The position numbers and the translations under genes are program-made. 64,000 nt of DNA, taken from assembly GCF_004136555.1 (NCBI RefSeq), contig NZ_NOIT01000015.1:42173-106172 (forward strand), given 5' to 3'. The notes under the pieces are model-generated. The model was not told where the DNA came from, did not search any database, and saw nothing but the letters and a program-made list of their open reading frames with translations. Position 1 is the first letter of the stretch. Each line of letters begins with the position of its first letter. Source of the stretch: Kocuria carniphila. GTDB lineage: Bacteria > Actinomycetota > Actinomycetes > Actinomycetales > Micrococcaceae. Shown here piece by piece: positions 1 through 8,858 of the stretch.

Positions 1-1347
1 CGCGAGCGCGGGTTCACCGAACACGGCGAGAAGGTGGCTCGACAACGTGAGGTGGGCCCAGCGGCGTCGGCGGGTGAGCGGGCTTCCCGAATGTCCGCGC
101 GAGCCCAGGCCCAGCGCATCGAAGCCGATGTCCGGCGCGAGGCCCTGGCCGCCGGCAACAAACCGGAAGCCCTCGCCCTGGCGCGCGCCAACAAGGGGTG
201 GGGTGCGTTTGTGACGCAGCATCCCATTGCGATGATCGCTGTGGCAGTGGTCGTGCTTCTGGCCCTGGCACTGCCGGCCATGCAATTGCGGCTCGGCCTG
301 CCCGACGGTGCCGCGGAACCTCCCGGGTCCACCGCCAACACCGCCTACCACGTGGTCTCCGAGAACTTCGGCGCGGGGGCCAACGCTCCCATCGTGACCA
401 TGGTGTCGCTGCCGGATGAAAGCCCGACCCGCGAGCGGGCCACCGGGGCCGCCGTGGAGGTCTCCGAATACATCGCGGGCATGGACGGTGTGGTCACCGC
501 GGTACCGGCGACCATCAGCGACGACTTCCGCACCGCGATCGTGACCGTGACACCGGAGACCGGTCCGGCGGATTCTCGCACCGAAGAACTCGTCAAAGAT
601 CTGCGGGACCAGCGTGAGGAGATTCAGGACGCGACCGGCACCGACGTGGGATTCACCGGGCAGACCGTGGCCAACATCGACATTTCGGACACGCTCAACG
701 CCGCCCTGCCCGTCTACATGGCCATTGTGCTGGTGCTGTGCCTGGTCATCATGCTGCTGGTGTTCCGCTCGATCTGGGTGCCCGTGATGGCCACGCTGGG
801 CTTCATCTTCTCCACCGTCGCTAGTTTCGGCGCGGTGGTCATGGTCTACCAAATGGGCTGGGGAGCTGACTTCTTCGGCGTGCACGACCCCGGACCCATT
901 CTGGCGTTCCTGCCCATCCTGCTGGTGGGGGTGCTGTTCGGGCTGTCCGTGGACTATCAGATCTTCATTGTCTCGGGCATGCGCGAGGCGTACATGCGAG
1001 GCTTCGAGGCGCACGACGCCGTGCGGGTCGGTTATCGACAGGGCGGCACCGTGGTGACCGCGTGCGGTGTGATCATGGTGTCCGTTTTCGCAGGCTTCAT
1101 CTTCGCCCACGTGTCCGTGGTGCGGCCCATCGGGTTCGCCCTGGCGTTCGGCGTGGCCATGGATGCGTTCCTGATTCGCACCACGTTCATCCCCGCCACC
1201 ATGCAGCTGCTCGGCAAACACGCGTGGTGGCTGCCGCGCTGGCTGGACCGGATCCTGCCCAACGTGGACGTGGAAGGCGAGAAACTCAATGAGCGTCTTG
1301 CCGCCGAAGACCGGAAGGGCCGGGAGATGTTGGTCGAGACCGTCTGA
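1..1347 (+). CDS. MMPL/RND-family exporter, C-terminal part (5' end outside window)
   Basis: The reading frame is already open at base 1, so this is the 3' part of a longer gene; the GTG at 34 is probably internal. The 449 visible residues contain a hydrophobic helix (FVTQHPIAMIAVAVVVLLALALP region), a soluble porter-like domain, then a block of helices starting at the ALPVYMAIVLVLCLVIMLLVF region and including the GLSVDYQIFIVSGMREAY motif typical of MMPL transporters. The family exports lipids, siderophores or drugs across the inner membrane using the proton motive force. The substrate cannot be told. A terminator-like hairpin follows the stop. Confidence 0.9.
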   Translation, partial: RERGFTEHGEKVARQREVGPAASAGERASRMSARAQAQRIEADVRREALAAGNKPEALALARANKGWGAFVTQHPIAMIAVAVVVLLALALPAMQLRLGLPDGAAEPPGSTANTAYHVVSENFGAGANAPIVTMVSLPDESPTRERATGAAVEVSEYIAGMDGVVTAVPATISDDFRTAIVTVTPETGPADSRTEELVKDLRDQREEIQDATGTDVGFTGQTVANIDISDTLNAALPVYMAIVLVLCLVIMLLVFRSIWVPVMATLGFIFSTVASFGAVVMVYQMGWGADFFGVHDPGPILAFLPILLVGVLFGLSVDYQIFIVSGMREAYMRGFEAHDAVRVGYRQGGTVVTACGVIMVSVFAGFIFAHVSVVRPIGFALAFGVAMDAFLIRTTFIPATMQLLGKHAWWLPRWLDRILPNVDVEGEKLNERLAAEDRKGREMLVETV

Positions 1348-1443
1348 GGCGGCGGCGTCGTCCATGAGGCCGCGGAATGGGTCGGGACAAGGTGGGCCAG
1401 GAGGCAGTTGACCAGGAACAAGGAAGTGGCCCCGGAACGAGTG

Positions 1444-1478
1444 AGGTCCCGTCCCCGCGTGAAACGGGAACGGGACCT
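1444..1478. terminator. Bidirectional terminator-like hairpin
   Basis: An inverted repeat with 14-nt arms (AGGTCCCGTCCCCG against CGGGAACGGGACCT, one mismatch) and a 7-nt loop lies between the convergent MMPL and catalase genes. The T-run is poor, as in many actinobacterial terminators. Confidence 0.65.
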
Positions 1479-1530
1479 TCTGCTCGGTGACTGGTTGATC
1501 AGCTACTGACCGGCCCGAGCGAACGGGCGA

Positions 1531-3045
1531 TCAGATGCCGTACGCGTCGTTGCCGGCATCGCGAGCAACGGCTTCGCGTACGCGTTTGCCGAGGTCGGCG
1601 TCAACGTTCTCCCAGTATTGGAAGGCGCGTTCCTGGATGGCCTCGTCGGCCACATCACCCACGTGACCCGCGATGTTTTCGACCGTCATGGCCTTCTCTT
1701 CGTCGTTGAAGACCTCGCGGTACAGCGTGCCCGCCTGACCGAAGTCGTCGTCCTCGGAGTGCAGGGTGGCCGCGGCGCGCAGCATATCGCTGTCGGATTC
1801 CCAACGCAGCTCATCAGCGGCATCCTTGCCACCGGCCACCGGGCCACCCGTGGTATTGGGGGCGTAAACCGGCTGATTGGGGTGCTTGAACGAGTAGCGC
1901 ATGGGGCCGTCGTGCGAGTAGGAGTTCTGCTCGGAACGGTACGGGTAGTTCACGGGCAGATCCGCGAAGTTCGCGCCGATGCGGTGACGGTGGGTGTCCG
2001 GGTAGGAGAACACGCGGGTCATCAGCATCTTGTCCGGGGAGATCTCCACGCCCGGGACCGTATTACCCGGGGAGAACGCAGCCTGCTCGATCTGAGCGAA
2101 GTAATTCAGGGGGTTCTGGTTCAGGGTGAACTTACCCACCTTAATGCGGGGGTAGTCCTTCTTGGAGACCGTCTTGGTGACGTCGAACGGGTTGAACCGG
2201 TAGGTCTTGGCATCCTCGTACGGCATGATCTGCACGTACACGGTCCACGAGGGGAAGTCGCCGTTCTCGATGGCTTCGTAAAGATCGCGGCGGTGGGCGT
2301 CTGCGTCCGCGCCGGCGATTTTCTCGGCCTCATCACCGGTCAAACATTCGACGCCCTGGTCCGAAACGAAGTGGTACTTGACCCAAAAACGTTCGCCGGC
2401 CTCGTTGACCCATTGGAAGGTGTGCGAGCCGTAACCGTTCATGTGACGGTAGGACCTGGGGATACCGCGGGGGCCCATCAGATAGGTCACCTGGTGGGCG
2501 GACTCGGGGGATTGGGTCCAGAAATCCCACTGCATGGTGTTGTCACGCAGTGCCGAGCCCGGAAGCCGCTTCTGGGAGTGGATGAAGTCCGGGAACTTGA
2601 TGCCGTCACGGACGAAGAAGACCGGGGTGTTGTTACCCACGATGTCGAAGTTGCCGTCGGTCGTGTAGAACTTCAGCGAGAAACCGCGGGGATCGCGCCA
2701 GGTATCCGGAGAGCCCTGCTCGCCGGCCACCTGCGAGAAACGAGCCAGCATAGGAGTCTTGGTACCCGGCTGGAACACGGCAGCTTTGGTGTATTGGGAG
2801 ACGTCCTCGGTGATTTCGAGTTCACCGAAAGCCCCGGAGCCCTTGGCATGCACCACTCGCTCCGGAACGCGCTCTCGGTCAAAAGCCGCGAGCTTCTCGA
2901 CCACGTAAGAGTCATGGAGAACGATGGGGCCGTCAGCACCGACAGACAGCGAGTGCTCGTCGGACGCTACTTTCTTACCCAACTGGTCGGTGGTGGCCGA
3001 GCCAGTCATTCGCAGGCCGTGTTCATGGGGAGTGGTGTCAGACAT
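1531..3045 (-). CDS. katA: Catalase, small-subunit haem type
   Basis: A 504-residue monofunctional haem catalase that dismutates hydrogen peroxide in the cytoplasm. The catalytic histidine lies in [12 protein letters not shown] (about residue 66), the distal asparagine in [12 protein letters not shown], and the proximal haem-ligand tyrosine in [14 protein letters not shown]. The length matches small-subunit (about 500 residue) catalases. The ATG at 3045 was chosen because AGGAGG lies just upstream; the longer frame has no such site. It lies 45 bases downstream of the Fur-family gene on the same strand, which suggests co-transcription and peroxide- or iron-responsive control. Confidence 0.96.
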   Translation of the reverse strand: MSDTTPHEHGLRMTGSATTDQLGKKVASDEHSLSVGADGPIVLHDSYVVEKLAAFDRERVPERVVHAKGSGAFGELEITEDVSQYTKAAVFQPGTKTPMLARFSQVAGEQGSPDTWRDPRGFSLKFYTTDGNFDIVGNNTPVFFVRDGIKFPDFIHSQKRLPGSALRDNTMQWDFWTQSPESAHQVTYLMGPRGIPRSYRHMNGYGSHTFQWVNEAGERFWVKYHFVSDQGVECLTGDEAEKIAGADADAHRRDLYEAIENGDFPSWTVYVQIMPYEDAKTYRFNPFDVTKTVSKKDYPRIKVGKFTLNQNPLNYFAQIEQAAFSPGNTVPGVEISPDKMLMTRVFSYPDTHRHRIGANFADLPVNYPYRSEQNSYSHDGPMRYSFKHPNQPVYAPNTTGGPVAGGKDAADELRWESDSDMLRAAATLHSEDDDFGQAGTLYREVFNDEEKAMTVENIAGHVGDVADEAIQERAFQYWENVDADLGKRVREAVARDAGNDAYGI

Positions 3046-3090
3046 GGTTCCTCCTGGGTGATGGACGGGATCCGACGGACGTGCGGTCAA

Positions 3091-3576
3091 TTACTGAACG
3101 GCGGAGCTGTTCGCCATGTCTTGCTGACATTGCGCGCAGATCCCCCGATACACCACCTCGGCGGACAGCAGTTTCATGCCGTGGTCCTCCGAGGGCGTGA
3201 GGCACGGCGAGTGCCCCACCGCGCACGCGACATCCGCGATCATTCCGCAGTTGATGCAATACGCGTGATGGTGGTTGTCTCCGGTGCGGGTTTCGTAGCG
3301 CGCAGGAGAGCCGGGCGGTTCGAACTTGGACACCATGCCAATGGCCGTGAGATCCGTGAGGACCACGTAGATGGACTGAACAGAGATGTTCGGTAGGACC
3401 TGACGGACCCGCCGTACGGTGTCGTCCGCCGTGGCGTGAGGCATTGCGTCCACCGCGTCGAGTACCGCGAGACGTTGTTTGGTGACCCTGCGTCCGTTCG
3501 AACGCAGCTGCTCGGCCCACTCCTGCTGTGAGGGGTGGCTTGCGCCTGTCTGCGTGGTCTCCATGGCAACCACCAT
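3091..3576 (-). CDS. Fur-family repressor (FurA/CatR-like) of catalase
   Basis: A 161-residue Fur-family regulator. It has an N-terminal winged helix (SNGRRVTKQRLAVLDAV, then SIYVVLTDLTAIGMV), a His-rich metal segment DNHHHAYCINCG, and two CxxC pairs (CINC and CAQC) that would hold structural zinc. Placement directly before katA is the usual arrangement of FurA/CatR peroxide sensors that repress a catalase. The ATG at 3576 has no clear ribosome site; an ATG at 3564 is an alternative. A 21-bp inverted repeat sits 6 bases upstream of the start and is the likely autoregulatory operator. Whether the inducing signal is peroxide or iron is not decided by the sequence. Confidence 0.92.
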   Translation of the reverse strand: MVVAMETTQTGASHPSQQEWAEQLRSNGRRVTKQRLAVLDAVDAMPHATADDTVRRVRQVLPNISVQSIYVVLTDLTAIGMVSKFEPPGSPARYETRTGDNHHHAYCINCGMIADVACAVGHSPCLTPSEDHGMKLLSAEVVYRGICAQCQQDMANSSAVQ

Positions 3577-3581
3577 AACTT

Positions 3582-3602
3582 TATTTTGAGTAGCTCACAA
3601 TA
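3582..3602 (-). promoter_or_regulatory. Candidate Fur-family operator upstream of the fur-katA unit
   Basis: An AT-rich inverted repeat: half-sites TATTTTGAG and CTCACAATA around a 3-nt centre (TAG), with one mismatch. It lies immediately upstream of the regulator start, where repressor binding would block transcription of both genes. The assignment rests on position and symmetry. Confidence 0.55.
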
Positions 3603-4006
3603 GAGCTGAGTGGCGTGCGTCTCACTCGGAGGGTTCCAAAAATCTTTTCGGTTTTCGCGTCACGATTCGCACGTTCGGCTGTCTACATAGTGAATCTCGC
3701 GCGGGCTGCGTGTGATTCCGGACGGCCTTTTCGCTCGGAGGTCGCCGTACCGCCGCAGTCGGAGCACAAGGACCGGGGAGGGCCCTGCGTCGCGGTGGGC
3801 TAGAGCGACCAACTTCCGAGTGGGCTGCTCGGGATGGGGGAGAGACGGGTGACATAGGAGACGGGGGTGCGGGCGAGGGGAGACACCGCACCCCCGGCCC
3901 ACCTCTTGAAACACTTGGTATCGGTTTTGTCACAGTCGGTATCTCAAGCCACGTAGTGCCGGTGTGCTGACACAATAGATGGACCTGCCAGCACCCTTAA
4001 GGCGCC
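3603..4006. other. Gene-free interval between fur and the sigma factor gene
   Basis: About 400 bases with no convincing gene. It holds the divergent control regions of fur-katA and the sigma factor. A 10-bp perfect stem (GGGGGTGCGG, 3863-3872, against 3886-3895) with a 13-nt loop is the only strong structure. The 62-residue frame at 3615-3803 has no ribosome site and is not believed. Confidence 0.5.
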
Positions 4007-6391
4007 ATGGAACATCACCGACGTCCCACTCCGAGGGACGGCCAGCAGAATTCGACACCAGCGGCCAACGACGAGCCGTTGCTCGACGCTGTCCGAAACG
4101 GGGATAACCAGGCGTTCGGTGAGCTGTACGAACGTCATCGTGGCGCGGTGTTCGCCGTAGCCCGTTTACACACCCACAGCCAGGCCGAGGCCGAGGACAT
4201 CACCTCGGAGGCCTTCACCCGTGTGCTCACGCTCCTGAAATCCGGTGGTGGTCCGCGACAGTTCTTGCGCGCCTACCTTGTCACCGCTGTTTCACGCTTG
4301 GCCGCCGATCGGGCCAATGACCTCAATCGGACCCAACCGCAGGAACCCCAAGAACAGGGCAAACTGGATCGTGTCCAGCTCTTCGACGACACCCTGGTGC
4401 GACAGGTCGACGCCGCCGTGGTTGCCAGGGCTTTCGCCTCACTGCCCGAGCGTTGGCAAGAGGTGCTGTGGTACCTGGAGATCGAGGGATATCGGCCCCG
4501 CCAGGTCGCCTCCGCGGTGGGTATGCAACCCAATGCTGTTTCCGCACTGGGAAAGCGCGCCCGCGATGGCCTCCGCACCGCGTACATGCAGCAGCACGTG
4601 TCCGCTCAGGCGCTCGAGGAATGCGGTGACTACTCCGCGCAGCTGGGAGCGTTCGTGCGCGGCACGCTCACGCCGTCCAAGATGAAGCTCATGCAGGACC
4701 ACCTCGATTCCTGCGAACGGTGCACCGCCGAATACCTTCAGCTCCAGGACCTGGGTGTGGGCCTGCGCGGCTGGATCCTGCCCATCCTGGCTGGTCTGCC
4801 TCTCTGGGGCGATGCCTCGGAACGGCTAATTGCCGCACTCGGCGCGGCGGGTGCCGGGGGCGCCGCTGGCGTCTCGGGTTGGTTGTCCGGGACGACGGCG
4901 CCGCTCGGGGCCGGTGCCGAGGGCGCCTCAGTTCCTGCAGTGGCCACGGCCACGGCAACGTCTGTAGGCAGCGCGGGAGCGGCGGCGTCGGGGGCGGTCG
5001 CCACTACTGCAGCCAGCGGGTTCCTGGCAGGCTCGGCCACCAAGGTCATTCTCGCGGCGGCTGGTGTAGCCGTTGCCGGAGCGGGCACCGCGGGCATCGT
5101 GACTGCGGTCCAACCGGACTCGTCCGAAGTGGAGATCACTCGGCAGGCGCAGCCGGCCGCGGATGGGCCTGCCGGAGCCGGTACAGGAGAGGGCGCAGCT
5201 ACCGGCGATACCGCCGGGGGTTCTGCTGGCTCTGCGGGCGGGTCCTCGGATGTTGACTCCGGTGGCGGCCCAGGTTCTTCTGCCGGATCCGATACCTCCG
5301 ATGAAGCCGAGGGCCAGGCGGAAGCCGGTGGCAACGACAAGGCTGATCCCCCCGCTGGCGATTCCGGCGGCCGCCAAGCAAACGCGGGTGCCGATAAGGC
5401 AGAAGGCGAATCCAACGGCGGATCGGACGGGAAAGAATCCGATGTGACCGGTGCGCCGCTCGGGGCACAAAGTCCGAGTGTCGGCGGTGAGAGAGCCAGC
5501 GGCGAGCAGCCCGGTGACGTCCTCGCTGGCACTGGTGCGTTACTGCCCCCGTACTCGGACCGGGACTCGGGCCGGGACTCGTCGTCTTCGAGAGATACCC
5601 CTTCGGGCATCGACATGCCCTCGTTGCCTGGGGATACCGATATTCCCCAGCTCGACGTGCCATTCATTCCCACCCTGCCGGCCCCTGAGCTGCCTCTTGA
5701 ACCTCCGGTTTCGGAAGATACGGGTCCTCTAGACGGCCCGGTCGTGGACCCGCTTGACAGTGATGAAGAAGATGGGACGCCCGAGATTCCCGGACCCATT
5801 GACACTCCGGATCCGTTGATCACCCCTGTTCCTGAAGTACCTGTCATTGAAGACCCAGTACCCGGCGATCCTGTACCCGGCGATCCGGATACAGACGATC
5901 CAGGTACGGATATTCCAGGTACGGATATTCCAGGTACGGATGTTCCAGAGCTCCCGGGCGAGGACAACAGCGGCAACGACAGCCCAGGGAATTCTGGTAA
6001 CCCGGGCAACGGGAATGGGAATGGCAACGGCAACGGGAATGGGAACGCGGCTCCTGAGGGAACCGACAATACGAACCCGGACAATCCGCAACCCCAGCCG
6101 GGCGCCCCGGAGGTGGGCGCGCCGGTGAGGCCGGGAGCGCCGTCGTTGCCTGAAAACCCGCCGCTGGACGGGCCGGGCACCCAACCCACCGCTCCCGCGG
6201 TGAATCCCAATGCGCCGTCGCCAGCTGTACCGACTGTTGAACCCGTGCTGCCCCCGGCTGAGGACGTGGGCGATCGAAACGCGGATAGCGCGGAGAATCC
6301 CGGCGATGTCACAGGCTGGTGGGGAACACTTCCAGAAGGTTGGACGTTGTCCGAATGGATCGTCATTGTCTTTACCGGCGGGCGCCCGTGA
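4007..6391 (+). CDS. ECF-type sigma factor fused to zinc anti-sigma motif, membrane segment and long repetitive tail
   Basis: A 794-residue protein, about four times a normal ECF sigma. Residues ~24-95 look like sigma region 2 (DNQAFGELYERHRGAVFAVAR) and ~130-190 like region 4 (ASLPERWQEVLWYLEIEGY, then a helix-turn-helix). Residues 232-239 carry H-x3-C-x2-C (HLDSCERC), the signature of zinc-binding anti-sigma domains. A hydrophobic stretch follows at ~347-367 (KVILAAAGVAVAGAGTAGIV). Beyond it are ~400 residues rich in Gly, Ser, Asp and Pro, with VPGDP, PGTDI and GN repeats, ending in WTLSEWIVIVFTGGRP. The layout suggests a membrane-tethered sigma with its own inhibitor and an outside tail. 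htpX follows 38 bases later. The signal and regulon are unknown. Confidence 0.85.
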   Translation: MEHHRRPTPRDGQQNSTPAANDEPLLDAVRNGDNQAFGELYERHRGAVFAVARLHTHSQAEAEDITSEAFTRVLTLLKSGGGPRQFLRAYLVTAVSRLAADRANDLNRTQPQEPQEQGKLDRVQLFDDTLVRQVDAAVVARAFASLPERWQEVLWYLEIEGYRPRQVASAVGMQPNAVSALGKRARDGLRTAYMQQHVSAQALEECGDYSAQLGAFVRGTLTPSKMKLMQDHLDSCERCTAEYLQLQDLGVGLRGWILPILAGLPLWGDASERLIAALGAAGAGGAAGVSGWLSGTTAPLGAGAEGASVPAVATATATSVGSAGAAASGAVATTAASGFLAGSATKVILAAAGVAVAGAGTAGIVTAVQPDSSEVEITRQAQPAADGPAGAGTGEGAATGDTAGGSAGSAGGSSDVDSGGGPGSSAGSDTSDEAEGQAEAGGNDKADPPAGDSGGRQANAGADKAEGESNGGSDGKESDVTGAPLGAQSPSVGGERASGEQPGDVLAGTGALLPPYSDRDSGRDSSSSRDTPSGIDMPSLPGDTDIPQLDVPFIPTLPAPELPLEPPVSEDTGPLDGPVVDPLDSDEEDGTPEIPGPIDTPDPLITPVPEVPVIEDPVPGDPVPGDPDTDDPGTDIPGTDIPGTDVPELPGEDNSGNDSPGNSGNPGNGNGNGNGNGNGNAAPEGTDNTNPDNPQPQPGAPEVGAPVRPGAPSLPENPPLDGPGTQPTAPAVNPNAPSPAVPTVEPVLPPAEDVGDRNADSAENPGDVTGWWGTLPEGWTLSEWIVIVFTGGRP
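5858..5945 (+). repeat. In-frame 15-bp tandem repeats in the sigma factor tail
   Basis: Two copies of a 15-mer (GTACCCGGCGATCCT type, 5858-5887) encode VPGDP. After a short gap, three copies of another 15-mer (CAGGTACGGATATTC type, 5901-5945) encode the PGTDI/V repeats. Copies are nearly identical in DNA, so their number could vary by slippage. Confidence 0.8.
6005..6046 (+). repeat. 6-bp tandem repeat encoding Gly-Asn
   Basis: Seven units of GGNAAY (GGCAAC or GGGAAT/GGGAAC) encode a (Gly-Asn)7 linker in the predicted extracytoplasmic tail of the sigma factor fusion. Confidence 0.85.
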
Positions 6392-6429
6392 TCTGTGCGT
6401 AGTAATGCCGGTGCGGAGGAGAAGGTGGA

Positions 6430-7323
6430 ATGCACAAGCATTACAACGGGCTGAAAACCGTGCTGCTGTTGGGTGGCATGTGGGCGGTGCTGCTGGCCAT
6501 CGGCGCAATCATTGCCGGTGCAACGCGCAGCTCGGTGTTCATCGTGATTTTTGCCGTGATCGGCCTGATCGGTACCGCGTACAGCTACTGGAACTCCGAC
6601 AAACTGGCCATCCGTTCCATGCGAGCGATCCAGGTAACGCCGCAGCAGGCGCCCACCATGTACCGCATCGTGCATGAGCTCTCCCAGCGGGCGGGCCAGC
6701 CCATGCCGCGTTTGTACATTGCCCCCACAATGAGCCCCAATGCCTTTGCGACCGGACGCAACCCGGAGAATGCCGCCGTGTGCTGCACTGAAGGCATTCT
6801 GCAGATCTTGGACGAACGGGAACTCAGGGGAGTGCTGGGCCACGAGTTGATGCACGTTTACAACCGGGACATCCTGACTTCATCGGTAGCCGCGGCCGTT
6901 GCGGGTCTGATCACGTCGGCGGCGCAGTTCTTGCAGTTCGCCGCCATCTTTGGTGGCCGCGGCGGTGACCGTGGGGGAAACCCGTTGGTCGCGCTGCTCA
7001 TGGCATTCCTGGCACCCGTGGCGGCCATGGTCATTCAGATGGCCATCTCGCGGACCCGCGAATACGACGCCGACCAAGACGGGGCTCAGCTGACCGGTGA
7101 CCCCCTCGCACTTGCTTCGGCGCTGCGCAAGATTGAGGGTGGTGCCTCCCAGCGCCCCATGAATCCCAACGATCAGAAGGTGGTCAACACCTCGCACCTG
7201 ATGATCGCCAACCCGTTCCGCGGTGGCGGCCTCAAGAGCATGTTCCGCACTCACCCGTCGACCGATGACCGGGTGGCACGCCTGGAGAACATGGCGCGTA
7301 GCGGCGGTTACTACGGTCGCTAA
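6430..7323 (+). CDS. htpX: Membrane zinc metalloprotease HtpX (M48)
   Basis: A 297-residue M48 protease with the zinc motif H138-E-L-M-H142 and the third ligand E211 in TREYDADQDGA. Two N-terminal membrane helices (~10-30 and ~36-54) and hydrophobic segments after the active site fix it in the cytoplasmic membrane. The family degrades misfolded or damaged membrane proteins under envelope stress. GGAGGAGAAGG precedes the ATG. It lies 38 bases after the fused sigma factor gene with no terminator seen between them, so the two may be co-transcribed. A strong hairpin ends the unit. Confidence 0.95.
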   Translation: MHKHYNGLKTVLLLGGMWAVLLAIGAIIAGATRSSVFIVIFAVIGLIGTAYSYWNSDKLAIRSMRAIQVTPQQAPTMYRIVHELSQRAGQPMPRLYIAPTMSPNAFATGRNPENAAVCCTEGILQILDERELRGVLGHELMHVYNRDILTSSVAAAVAGLITSAAQFLQFAAIFGGRGGDRGGNPLVALLMAFLAPVAAMVIQMAISRTREYDADQDGAQLTGDPLALASALRKIEGGASQRPMNPNDQKVVNTSHLMIANPFRGGGLKSMFRTHPSTDDRVARLENMARSGGYYGR

Positions 7324-7333
7324 TCGATTCAAG

Positions 7334-7375
7334 ATGAAGGTGCGGCCGCGACTTAATTCGCGGCCGCACCTTCAT
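7334..7375. terminator. Perfect 18-bp inverted-repeat terminator
   Basis: Arms 7334-7351 and 7358-7375 are perfectly complementary (core GAAGGTGCGGCCGCGA) around the loop CTTAAT. It sits between convergent htpX and the glycosyltransferase gene and directly abuts the latter's stop codon, so it can serve both strands. Confidence 0.85.
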
Positions 7376-8203
7376 TTACGTTAAGGCTCGTTTTACCCTA
7401 CGCAAAACACCATAGACTCGTGGATGTTTGTCAATGAGGCCTTCGAGGCGGCGATATCGATGTTTATAATCGGTGAGTTCGTCCGTTCTCTCGAACCATG
7501 CGCTAAAGAGGAGATTCGCATTGTCGATATACAGCGCCGAATTATTTCTCATGATCTTCGCGTAGGTGGCAACTAATTCGTCACGTGTGAACACGCTGTT
7601 CAACGAGTCAGCGCGGATACGGTACCGGAAAAGAACTTCATCGATCCGATGTACTCCGCGTCCCAATCCAACGATTTTCAGCCAAAAGTCGTGGTCTTCA
7701 CGAAAATGTAGAGTTTCATCATAGCCTCCCACGGTGAACCAGTCTTGTTTTCGAAACAAGGCGGTTGCAAAGATGATGCCTTCGGTTAGCATCAACTTTA
7801 GCGAATATGGGGGAAGTTGCCATGGCCCGGTAGCGTCGCCCATGAATTCTGCCTGTGCATAAACTATCCCAATCGTGGGCTCACTATCTAGTATCTGCGC
7901 CGCTTTTGATACGTAAGTGGGGGCAATATAGTCGTCCGCGTCCACGGGGAGGATGTAATCGCCCGTTGCTGCGGTGATGCCGACATTCCGAGCTGCCGCC
8001 GACCCTGCATTGTCTTGTCGAATAACTTTGACCCCGTGCCATGGAGGGTTCTCCATGAGAGCTATGGTCTTGGGGTCCGTTGAGCCGTCGTCGACAATGA
8101 TCACCTCTAGATCAGGGTGATCTTGGTTCAGAACCGAATGCACGGCTTCATCTACCCATTCATGGGCGTTGTAAACCGGAATTACCACTGATACGCGAGT
8201 CAT
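7376..8203 (-). CDS. Family 2 glycosyltransferase
   Basis: A 275-residue GT-A fold glycosyltransferase. The N-terminus VSVVIPVYNAHEWVDEAVHSVL and the VIIVDDGSTD segment bind the nucleotide sugar; VDADD at about residues 91-95 is the DxD metal motif; REDHDFWLK fits the catalytic-base region. It would transfer a sugar to a cell-surface glycan; donor and acceptor are unknown. Base composition is clearly lower in GC than the neighbours (27 G/C of the 60 bases at 7381-7440), as is common for glycan genes acquired by transfer. It stands alone, without other glycan genes. Only a short gap separates it from the yajQ gene upstream on the same strand. Confidence 0.88.
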   Translation of the reverse strand: MTRVSVVIPVYNAHEWVDEAVHSVLNQDHPDLEVIIVDDGSTDPKTIALMENPPWHGVKVIRQDNAGSAAARNVGITAATGDYILPVDADDYIAPTYVSKAAQILDSEPTIGIVYAQAEFMGDATGPWQLPPYSLKLMLTEGIIFATALFRKQDWFTVGGYDETLHFREDHDFWLKIVGLGRGVHRIDEVLFRYRIRADSLNSVFTRDELVATYAKIMRNNSALYIDNANLLFSAWFERTDELTDYKHRYRRLEGLIDKHPRVYGVLRRVKRALT

Positions 8204-8227
8204 TCTCCCTCCCCTGAATGGACCGAG

Positions 8228-8719
8228 TCAGCGGTAGTTGACGAACTGAAGATCAACTTCCAGCTCTGAGCCCTTGAGCAGGGCAATGACATCTTGCAGG
8301 TCATCACGGGACTTTGAAGAAACGCGCAGCTCATCGCCCTGGATGGTGGCCTTCACGCCCTTGGGGCCTTCATCACGGATGAGCTTGGTGATCTTTTTCG
8401 CCTGGTCCTGGGCGATGCCCTCCTTGATGGTGGACTCGATGCGGTACTCCTTGCCGGAGGCGTAGGGCTCTCCGTCGTCCAGGGACTTCAGGGAGATGCC
8501 GCGCTTGACCAGCTTGGACTGAAACACGTCGAGAACTGCTTGAGCGCGTTCTTCTGAGTTGGCCTTGATCAAGATCTTTTCGCCGGAGAAGTCGATCTCG
8601 GCACCCACCCCGCGGAAATCGTAGCGCTGGGACACCTCCTTCTGGGCCTGGTTGAGCGCGTTGGAGACTTCCTGCTTGTCTACCTTGCTGACCACGTCGA
8701 ACGAAGATTCTGAAGCCAC
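8228..8719 (-). CDS. YajQ-family nucleotide-binding protein
   Basis: A 163-residue member of the YajQ/UPF0234 family ([19 protein letters not shown] start; [16 protein letters not shown] end). Some family members bind cyclic di-GMP; the role in actinobacteria is unclear. The GTG at 8719 was chosen because it gives the family's standard length and start, and GAAAGGAAC precedes it. The open frame extends to 8860 but the extra 47 residues do not match the family. It is the first gene before the glycosyltransferase on this strand. Confidence 0.92.
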   Translation of the reverse strand: MASESSFDVVSKVDKQEVSNALNQAQKEVSQRYDFRGVGAEIDFSGEKILIKANSEERAQAVLDVFQSKLVKRGISLKSLDDGEPYASGKEYRIESTIKEGIAQDQAKKITKLIRDEGPKGVKATIQGDELRVSSKSRDDLQDVIALLKGSELEVDLQFVNYR

Positions 8720-8858
8720 GATGTTCCTTTCATTGGGAGTTTCAGGGATGTCGTTAACTCTTACGGACAAGCCTAGTGCTCGTTCCGGTGCCGGAGTTGT
8801 TATCAACTTGTCATCGGGAGCACAGGCGGATCTCAGGACGGCAGGTGAGGATAAGTGC

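Noticed and set aside
1618..3396. 592-residue open frame opposite katA and fur
   Set aside because: It is antisense to two well-identified genes and shows no family motif; it results from GC-rich codon bias.
3615..3803. 62-residue frame in the fur-sigma spacer
   Set aside because: No ribosome site, no recognisable sequence, atypical codon use.
4738..6855. 705-residue open frame opposite the sigma factor tail
   Set aside because: The Ser/Gly/Pro-rich translation mirrors the repeats of the sense gene and it runs into htpX on the other strand; no ribosome site.
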